A stretch of 64,000 nucleotides of DNA, from NCBI GenBank assembly GCA_016165875.1, contig JABBOT010000036.1, positions 1,985,680 through 2,049,679 of the forward strand. Reading direction: 5' to 3'. Made by a program: the position numbers and the translations under genes. Source of the stretch: Acanthopleura granulata (Eukaryota > Mollusca > Polyplacophora > Chitonida > Chitonidae). Positions 55,493-64,000 of this stretch are shown in pieces. The notes beneath the pieces were generated by a model that saw only the letters and a program-made list of their open reading frames with translations, was not told the origin of the DNA and searched no databases. The first letter of the stretch is position 1; the number at the start of each line of letters is the position of its first letter.

Positions 55493-56585
55493 TATCCAGC
55501 GCGAATGTAGATTTCCCAGATCATATAGGTTGCCTTCTCCCGGGTACTATATATATACATGTACCGTTCATCACAAGTAACTATTTTATGGGTGATTTGC
55601 TCAGTATGTCGATTTTCCTTGACCGCAAACCGGATTCGTCATCAAAGTACTTTGTTAATGTTCCACTTTGTATTCAGACACAAATAATTCCAATTTAGTA
55701 CCTGTGGTTGCAAATGTTTTGAAGATAACGGTAATATATGTAAGCTGATATGCCAAAGCTTTTCAATACCGAAATGCAGAAATGAAGAAGTGTCAGTGTT
55801 GGCGTTTAATGGATAAAAATGTTGAATCGACGGCCCTAGTCACGAAATCGTCGTTTTGGAAAACATTATATAACAGGTGCGGCATGTGAATTAATAGACA
55901 GTTTTGTATATATTCAAATGAGCAGTAAATGTCAATACCTCCTGGATCACTGACCTTGGCCTAACTCGTACAGCTGAGCTGGTTACTTGAAACATGCACT
56001 TCAGAACTAATTTTCATATGGCTTAATTAATGCATAGCTTTCTGCACACATGTAGTTGGTCACAACCTCTGTAAACCAGTGAAAATTTGGAAACTTTCTT
56101 TTCAATCATGTGACAAAAAGTATGTTATATAGGTATATACACAAGTGTTTGTGTTATATGTTACTCACATGTTATGATATTCACATGTATTTAATTTGTT
56201 GTATTTTTTTACAAATACGTGTATATCGTGTCAAATGTTCATTCCATTGCCTGAATCGCAGCATTTTGATTACCTGCTATTGAAATATTAAAATATATTT
56301 TACCGAATTTCTTCCTTGCTCCCCTCTTCTTCATCTCATCCCGCTTAGGCGACATTTCAAAACAAGACTTAGATAGTATTTATTTTCCCGCTGAGCAAAC
56401 ATGTTTCATACACGTGTGCACGTGTACAAAAACCTTGGATCACCATACTTACAACTGCTGTGTGTGTGCAAAAGCTTGCGGACCAGGGACCAACAACCAG
56501 AGCCAGAAGTCTGCTGGACTTCGACTAACGAGTTCGCCAGTTAGAATCCAGCCCTGGCGGACACGGTGGCCGACGTGTGTGTAAA
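55493..56585. other. Unassigned stretch
   Basis: No feature recognised. Confidence 0.35.
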
Positions 56586-56951
56586 GGCTACACATGCGCA
56601 ATTTCACCAGTTGGGTCCAAGATTTGGCTCCGAATTGATGTGCTGGAACATGGATTGGATAATAAAGCGACGGCGACAGTCTAGGCTGTTGATACACTAT
56701 AAATTTCTATACTGACATTTTACACCCAGTTAAAATATATCTGGATTTTATGTGCTTTGGATACAACTGAAAATTTGTTGTCAGGGGAACTACCCTGCAC
56801 CCAACCCCTCCCTCTGGAGGGGGGGGGGGTCACTGCTATTACGTCACTTCCAGGAGCAAACAGCTGAACAAACAGTGGTCATGCTGTGTTGAGTTTTTGA
56901 TATGATGTAGACAAAAAATTCAAGATGTATTTGATGGTTAGGTCATACTAT
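56586..56951 (+). repeat. Direct repeat, left copy (pairs with 60,351)
   Basis: Shares with the right copy AGTTGGGTCCAAGATTTGGC, ACACTATAAATTTCTATACT, CATTTTACACCCAGTTAAAA, CGTCACTTCCAGGAGCAA and TTGAGTTTTTGATATGATG, all in the same order and orientation. The two differ by scattered substitutions and small indels, so the duplication is old or they are two insertions of one element. Confidence 0.88.
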
Positions 56952-57141
56952 CACAAGAAAGGTTCGGAATATATATTTTAGGCGTTGAAGTTGACAAGTT
57001 TACTACATGAATAGTAAGGAAAATCAATGCACTGGTGTAACCTATAGGAAATAGGCCCAGTTTTGCGATATCACTTTTATTGTGCTCAGGCCAAGTTGTA
57101 ATTGTGTGAGAATGATCATAGACTGTTGTCGCGAAAATTTA

Positions 57142-59640
57142 GCATGGCTGATGCTCAACCATTAGCCCCCTCCTCCCTGATTTATCATGGCTGGTGCCCA
57201 ACCATTAACCCCCTCCTCCCTAATTTATCATGGCTGATGCCCAACCATTGGCCCCCTCCTCCCTGATTTATCATGGCTGATGCCCAACCATTGGCCCCCT
57301 CCTCCCTGATTTATCATGGCTGATGCCCAACCATTAGCCCCCTCCTCCCTAATTTATCATGGCTGATGCCCAACCATTGCCCCCCTCTTCCGTGATTTAT
57401 CATGGCTGATGCCCAACCATTGGCCACCTCCTCCCTAATATATCAATACTGATGCCCAACCATTATCCCCCTCCTCCCTGATTTATCATGGATGATGCCC
57501 AAGCATTGTCCCCCTCCTCCCTGATTTCTCATGGCTGATGCCCAACCATTAGCCCCTCCTCCCTAATTTATCATGACTGATGCCCAACCATTAGCCCCCT
57601 CCTTCCTAATTTATCATGGCTGATGCCCAACCATTAGCCCCTCCTCCCTAATTTATCATGACTGATGCCCAACCATCAGCCCCCTCCTCCCTAATTTATC
57701 ATGGCTGATGCCCAACCATTGGCCCCCTCTTCCCTGATTTATCATGGCTGATGCCCAACCATTAGCCCCCTACTCCCTAATTTATCAATACTGATGCCCA
57801 ACCATTAGCCCCCTCCTCCCTGATTTATCCTTGCTGATGTCCAACCATCAGCAACCTCCTCCCTGATTTATCATGGCTGATGCCCAACCACTGGCCCCCT
57901 CATCCCAGATTTATCATGGCTGATGCCCAACCATTAACCCCCTCCTCCCTAATTTATCTTGGCTGATGCCCAACCATCAGCCCCCTCCTCTCTAATTTAT
58001 CAATACTGATGCCCAACCATTAGCCCCCGCCTCCATGATTTATCATGGCTGATGCCCAACCATCAGCCCCCTCCTCCCTAATTTATCATGGCTGATGCCC
58101 AACCATCAGCCCCCTCCTCCCTGATTTATCATTGCTGATGCCCAACCATCAGCCCCCTCCTCCCTAATTTATCATGGCTGATGCCCAACCATCAGCCCCC
58201 TCCTCCCTGATTTATCATGGCTGATGACCAACCATCAGCCCTCTCCTCCTTAATTTATCATGGCTGATGCCCAACCATCAGCCCCCTCCTCCCTGATTTA
58301 TCATGGCTGATGCCCAACCATTAGCCCCCTCCTCCCTGATTTATCTTGGCTGATGCCCAACCATCATCCCCCTCCTCTCTAATTTATCATGACTGATGCC
58401 CAACCTTTAGCCCCCTCGTCCCTGATTTATCATGGCTGATGCCCAACCATCAGCCCCCTCCTCCCTAATTTATCATGGCTGATGCCCAACCATTAGCCCC
58501 CTCCTCCCTAATTTATCATGGCTGATGCCCAACCATCAGCCCTCTCCCCTCACTTGAGCACTTTGTCAAGTGGCTGATGCCCAAATCTCATCAGGCTCCT
58601 CCCTCCTCACTACTCTATCATGGCTGTCTCAAACCATTGGCCCCTCCCTGATTTATCATGGCCATGCCCAACCATTAGCCCTCCTCCTCCCTGATTTATC
58701 ATGGCTGATGCCCAACCATTAGCCCCCTCCTCCCTGATTTATCTTGGCTGATGCCCAACCATCAGCCCCCTCCTCTCTAATTTATCATGACTGATGCCCA
58801 ACCTTTAGCCCCCTCGTCCCTGATTTATCATGGCTGATGCCCAACCATCAGCCCCCTCCTCACTAATTTATCATGGCTGATGCCCAACCATTAGACCCCT
58901 CCTCCCTAATTTATCATGACTGATGCCCAACCATCAGCCCTCTCCTCCCAAATTTATCATGGCTGATGCCCAACCATCAGCCCCCTCCTCCCTGATGTAT
59001 CATGGCTGATGTCCAACCATTAGCCCCCTCCTCCCTGATTTATCATGGCTGATACCCAACCATTGGCCCCCTCCTCCCTAATTTATCATGGCTGATGCCC
59101 AACCATTGGCCCCCTCCTCCTTAATTTATCATGGCTGATGCCCAACCATCAGCCCCCTCCTCCCTAATTTATCAATACTGATGCCCAACCATTACCCCCC
59201 TCCTCCCTGATTTATCATGGCTGATGCCCAACCATTGGCCCCCTCCTCCCTGATTTATCATGGCTGATGCCCAACCATTGGCCAGCTCCTCCTTAATTTA
59301 TCATGGCTGATGCCCAACAATTACCCCCCTAATCCTTAATTTATCATGGCTGATGCCCAACCATTGGCCCCCTCCTCCCTAATTTATCATGGCTGATGCC
59401 CAACCATTAGCCCCCTCCTCCCTAATTTGTCATGGCTGATGCCCAACCATTGGCCCCCTCCTCCCTAATTTATCATTGCTGATGCCCAACCATTGGCCCC
59501 CTCCTCCCTGATTTGTCATGGCTGATGCCCAACCATTAGACCCCTCCTCCCTAATTTATCATGGCTGATGCCCAACCATCAGCCCCCTCCTCCCTAATTT
59601 ATCATGGCTGATGCGCAATCATTACCCCCCTCCTCCCTAA
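57142..59640. repeat. 43-bp minisatellite, about 58 copies (2.5 kb)
   Basis: The unit runs CATGGCTGATGCCCAACCAT / TAGCCCCCTCCTCCCTAATT / TAT. The variable slot is CCAT(TAG/TGG/CAG/TAC)CC. Occasional CATGG to CAATA changes occur, and one disrupted zone lies at about 58545-58680. Each unit holds a 13-14 base C/T-rich tract (GGGAGGAGGGGG on the other strand). Confidence 0.97.
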
Positions 59641-60350
59641 ATCACTCCCGACTCCCCTTTTTCAAATAAAATTTCCTTCAGAAACTTAACAGGCTTTATT
59701 GTTTAACTTTCACTGACACAGGTAATTCCGAGAGTGAATCTGTGTGATCAAAACTGTTTTAGTGTGTATTTATTAGGGCATAACAAGTTATTTTCACCCC
59801 ATTTTTCTGCAAGGCTTACATGTTAGACTTACGTTAACAATGCACATTTATCTATTGTCAATCTTCCAAATGCAAAGTGAACAAAAAAGCATTATATTTG
59901 CTGATAGTATGTATTAAAATATGTCTAAAAACTGAGCTGTCTGTCATGTGTCATACAATATGATTGAAGGTACTGTTTTTGTATAAGAATAAAAAAATGT
60001 CAATTTTTGGAGTACATGTACACATGGGGTAGGGATATCAGTTCTTACATAACTTTACTCCAGTTGATGAGGAGGTGTCAAACTTTTAGTTTCTAATAAC
60101 CCCAAATGTTTCATTTCAAGGAAAAGCAGGATGATCATCCATTTCTGCAGAATTTGTTTTCACAGAAAGGAATTTAATATTCTCTTCTCCACAAATTAAT
60201 ATTTCCCAGCTACCAAATGTATCATCCTGGGTGGGTACCGAGATACAGCCCTTTTTACTTTTGCCCTGAGGGATATAATATTGTAGTTTCCATGCCAGCA
60301 TCATATGAAAATACTGTTGACACAAAATTGAGAAACTTTGTTCCTGTTAT
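59641..60350. other. Unassigned spacer inside the direct-repeat pair
   Basis: AT-rich, with no recognised feature. A 69-codon minus-strand frame (60116-60325) matches nothing known to me. Confidence 0.35.
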
Positions 60351-60701
60351 AGGTTACACATGAGCAATTCGACCAGTTGGGTCCAAGATTTGGCTCCAAA
60401 TTGTTGAGTGCTGGAGCACCGATTGGATAATACTGCCACGCAGACAGTTTAGGTTGTTGACACACTATAAATTTCTATACTGTCATTTTACACCCAGTTA
60501 AAAGATATCAGTATTCCATCTGCTTTGGATACAACTGAAAACTTCTTGCCAGAGGGACTACCCACCCCCTGGAGGTTACCAAGGTGACAACATGCTATTG
60601 CGTCACTTCCAGGAGCAACAGCTCAAAAAGAATGGTCGCCATGCTATGTTGAGTTTTTGATATGATGCAGTGAAAATCCAAGCTGTGTATGGTGGTATGA
60701 C
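60351..60701 (+). repeat. Direct repeat, right copy (pairs with 56,586)
   Basis: Same block order as the left copy; about 3.77 kb separates the starts. It lacks the G-run of the left copy (56820) and has TGGAGGTTACCAAGGTGACA in its place. Confidence 0.88.
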
Positions 60702-61201
60702 ATAATGCGCTCGTGTAACCTTAAGAAGGATCGACCCTCTGTTTCATTTGTTTGGGCGAATTTTGTTCCAGAATGATAATAGAGTTTGCTTATCAAAGGA
60801 AATATACATGTGTATAGGTTGGTAAGCTTGAATGTCCACACCAACGAAAACATGGTGATGTTAATTAATACATTGATATGGTGATAACTAAATCTTAGGT
60901 CGGTTTTATGTATCCAGTTTGAAGATAGTCAAAACGTAAAATTTGATGTAAACGTTTGCTTTTAGGTCCCAAAAAGGCAGAGCAGCATATGGACCGGCCC
61001 CAAAGCCTGTTTTCTCCCTGCTCTCATACATGTAGGGCCTACTAATGAAAACGAGTGAGATGTCGAAGAATTGATAATTGAGGAATTCACTCCATCTACA
61101 CGGATATAAGCTCATTTGACTTCTCAGCATCACCGTGGCGCCCATACTAAGTCCCAATCTTACAAATCTCATGTTCACTCTTTCGAGGTTTTCATGTCAT
61201 G
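60702..61201. other. Unassigned stretch
   Basis: No feature recognised. Confidence 0.35.
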
Positions 61202-61318
61202 CCCCAATCCGGATAAGCAGTTTCCCGAGGGCGGTCTTTGCCAGATTTTCTCCCACCTGGTCACCGTCGTATAAATGAAGTTTCTTTGAGTATCAATGCG
61301 ATACATAAAGAAATAAAT
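61202..61318 (+). mobile_element. SINE (family A) diverged tail fragment
   Basis: GATTTTCTCCCACCTGGTCA, CCGTCGTATAAATGAAGTTT, TTTGAGTATC, AAATAAATTAAG. Confidence 0.6.
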
Positions 61319-61357
61319 TAAGATAGCGGAAACCAGTTCGAGTGGAGACGAATTTAT

Positions 61358-61585
61358 GTCATACAGGATACACATTATACACGAGGTATATACACGTTTA
61401 TATGATACAGGATACACATTATACACGAGGTATATACACATGTTTATATGATATAGAGTACACATTATACACGAGGTATATACACATGTTTATATGATAT
61501 AGGATACACATTATACACGAGGCATATACACATGTTTATATGATATAGAGTACACAATATACACGAGGTATACACATATATTTCA
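61358..61585. repeat. 46-bp tandem repeat, about 5 copies
   Basis: TACACATTATACACGAGGTA then TATACACATGTTTATATGAT and ATAGGA. Confidence 0.92.
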
Positions 61586-61978
61586 GCCAGTATAGTTTCG
61601 TGTTGTTTTTTTAGCAGACAACCCTCAGACTCACTCGTAACAAAATCTATGAAAAGGTAATAACTTCAGAAGACAAAGAAATAAAAAATAAAAATAAGAA
61701 ATAAAAATAAATAAATGAACACTTTGCTGCCTTAAGCACGTATGGCTGTAAGTCTCCTGAAGACTAAAACCTTCTCAAACAGACCTATATCTATGGCATT
61801 AATCGCAGAATGACGCTGGGGTAGCTCACCGGCACTTACTTATGACTTCTGCTTAATCCTGCACTCCGTCATTCTCGTTTTATACGATGGGGGCGACATT
61901 TACGAATGGGGGAAATTGGGAGTTGTCCGCGAAAGCAACACACCATTGGCATATTTCTCACGAATGTTTGTATGCTTC
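61586..61978. other. Unassigned stretch
   Basis: A-rich AAATAAAAATAAG run at about 61680-61715; nothing else. Confidence 0.35.
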
Positions 61979-62159
61979 GGTTTTTACGTCGTTCTCAACA
62001 ATATTCCAGTCCCATGACGACGAGGAGTCCTTACAATGTTGATATACTATATCGTCAAAGCTCTGCCGCCAGTGGAGAATTTGGAATGACTCGACCCGGG
62101 ATTAATCCCGGATCTCCTGAGCTCGAAGCAGGCGCTCTAACCACTCGGCCACGGTGGCG
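61979..62159 (-). mobile_element. SINE family B, head and tail joined, minus strand
   Basis: On the minus strand the tRNA-like head CGCCACCGTGGCCGAGTGGT (box A) and GGGATTAATCCCGGGTCGAG (box B region) joins to CTCCTCGTCGTCATGGGACT and GAGAACGACGTAAAAAC. The central body seen at 46,551 is deleted. The head folds roughly like a tRNA but has the extended SINE 3' part, so it is not called a tRNA gene. Confidence 0.78.
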
Positions 62160-63065
62160 ATTTGACCCCGGGTGATGCACAAATGCATGTATGTACACCC
62201 AAATTGTTGAAGACATGTATCTGCCCTGACAAAATGCTCTTTGTGTGAAGTTCATTTCGGATAACACGGAGAATAACGATACTCAAGCATGTAATTACTC
62301 CTCAGTTGGACTCGAAGGTACGTCACGAGATGCCCGAGTCCAATGGTTTTCTACGGATTTCCAGCTTTACTCCCCACTTTTTAACCAGAGAGTAATAATT
62401 TAAGATACCTTTTCTCGATCATGCGGCAATTTAATAAAAAAAACCCAACAAAAACGTGCAGGAATTAGGATAGTTTTTCAAATGAAAGGGAGAAATGTAA
62501 ATATGATATATACGCAGCCTGTTTTAAAATCGAGGGCTGGATTTGAACTCATGAACACATTGATAAGGGACTACAGTATATCAAACTCTCTAAAAACGAC
62601 CGTTTTCACATCTACGAAGACATGTATATCCGTGGTACACAGGTAGGCTTGCAAAAGTCAATGTCGATAACTTACACAAATTACTCCAAGTGTGTACAGG
62701 TGGTACACTAAATCATAGATATATATATATATATATATATGCCACAAAAATGTTGATCACTCGCACACAGCAGATTCTAGCGAGTAATCCTGTTGTTTTT
62801 ACCATATCATTTCACGTTGTTTTAACATAGAAAAAGAAAAATATTGCAACATTAGCTGAAAACATTTTGGTATAATTGACATACACACGTACATGAATGA
62901 AACTACAATATATGGTAATATTTTGTTCCTTTACTGAAATGTTGACATCACAATACATGGAAAATGCTGCCGACATTATATAAAAAAGATTGAATTACAC
63001 TCACGATTATCACAGTTAAATGAGTACAAGGCTCTGCTGTTCTATAAGCTGTGGCACACTGCTGA
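62160..63065. other. Unassigned stretch
   Basis: Contains a (TA)n run at about 62719-62740. No gene seen. Confidence 0.4.
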
Positions 63066-63430
63066 TTCACCAGTACCGTGTCACTAGCACACTATATATT
63101 CACCACTGATATGCCACTTGCACACTATATATTCTCCACTCATATGCCCCTTGAACACCAACTAGCCACTTATGCACCACTAGCACGCAACATATTCACC
63201 ACTGATATGCAACTAGCACACCAATACCTCACCAATACCTCACCACTGATATGTCACTAGCACACCACTAACTCGCAACCGATATACCACTAGCACACCA
63301 TTAACTCACCACCAACTCTCCACTAGCACACCAATAAGTGTTCACTGATAGGCCACTAGCACACCACTAATACGCCACTTGCGTACCAAAAATTCACCCC
63401 TGATACACCAATAGCACACCTCAAACTCAC
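63066..63430. repeat. Degenerate tandem repeat, about 30 bp, about 12 copies
   Basis: CACTAGCACACCA with TATTCACCACTGATATGC and AACTCACCAC variants. Confidence 0.85.
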
Positions 63431-64000
63431 CAGTAGCTCACATCTAGAACACTTTAAGCAAACCACTCTCTTGTTACACCCCCGCTTGTACCAGCAGTAT
63501 GGAATTAACGGAAATCTCACCCCTAAAACAGGAGTACTTGTCTTGGACTTGTACGTCTTATGGAGGTATTGCCACTCAAGAGACAATCTAACAAAATGTT
63601 CATAAGAAAATAGGGATGATTGAATTTGGAAAAACAGGAAAGTATGTTCCTGACAGCCAAGGCAACGCCAGTGAAGTACCAACTTAAATCCTCTGAACAC
63701 AACTGTCCCACAAGACGATCCAGTCAACAAAGGGAACACTTAAAGATGAAAAACGAAGGAAGTCTGATCATGCTGGTCGCAGCAAGAGAGCAACCTTTCC
63801 ACATGCTCGACTCCTCACTAAACACAAGAAAGGCAAACAGCTGAAGTCTAAGAACACCATGACATTTAATTTGGAGAAATTACGTAAATAGGGCTTGACA
63901 TGAAATACCTCCTATTACATGAGGTTTGCAAGTTGTTTCCCCTTTCCACTTTGAATACAAACGTTACTTCAAGCCCAAGTGTGATTACTGCATTTGCCAC
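63431..64000. other. Unassigned end of window
   Basis: Frames on both strands (for example 63356-63739 minus) are not recognisable proteins. Confidence 0.35.

Noticed and set aside
62085..62159. Possible tRNA gene on the minus strand
   Set aside because: It is the tRNA-like head of a SINE, followed by the SINE 3' part, with no independent tRNA end.

Overview
This is animal nuclear DNA. It has two spliced protein genes with GT-AG introns, long intergenic and intronic stretches full of minisatellites, and many short tRNA-headed SINE copies. The SINE tails (ending in the sense of 'GGCGTAAAACACCAATCAAA' plus TAAA repeats) resemble families I associate with molluscs. I therefore infer a lophotrochozoan, probably a bivalve or other mollusc; that is inference, not a database match.

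Layout. 1-8.7 kb: a tandem array, a dead Ty3-type retrotransposon pol fragment on the minus strand, two more minisatellites and a terminal-inverted-repeat element. 8,762-19,498 (minus strand): a complete 8-exon gene for a carnosine N-methyltransferase-like (CARNMT1/N2227 family) SAM-dependent enzyme, predicted 387 residues; all splice phases close. At least four of its seven introns carry minisatellites. The one in intron 5 is built from copies of the gene's own exon 6 splice-acceptor junction. 19.5-31 kb: SINE copies, a degenerate duplicated repeat block, a Crypton-type tyrosine recombinase remnant, an 89-bp-arm foldback, an EF-hand calcium-binding protein sequence broken by one in-frame TAG, and a 2-kb array of 49-bp units. 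31,316-51,402 (plus strand): a complete 7-exon Rab GTPase of the Rab8/10/13 group, predicted 208 residues, with an 11.1-kb first intron that contains a 43-bp array carrying nine perfect TGACGTCA (CRE) sites. 51.4-64 kb: no gene that I can recognise. It holds several minisatellites, including a 2.5-kb array of 43-bp units inside a pair of ~350-bp direct repeats.

The two intact genes are divergently oriented, with start codons 11.8 kb apart. One encodes a cytosolic/nuclear small-molecule methyltransferase and the other a vesicle-traffic GTPase; nothing suggests they act together. The features that stand out are what tandem repeats may do to the genes they sit in: decoy splice acceptors in CARNMT1, and CRE sites plus AATAAA signals in Rab intron 1.

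Exon boundaries were found by translating by eye and matching phases. Repeat boundaries are accurate to about 5-20 bases. Copy counts are approximate.
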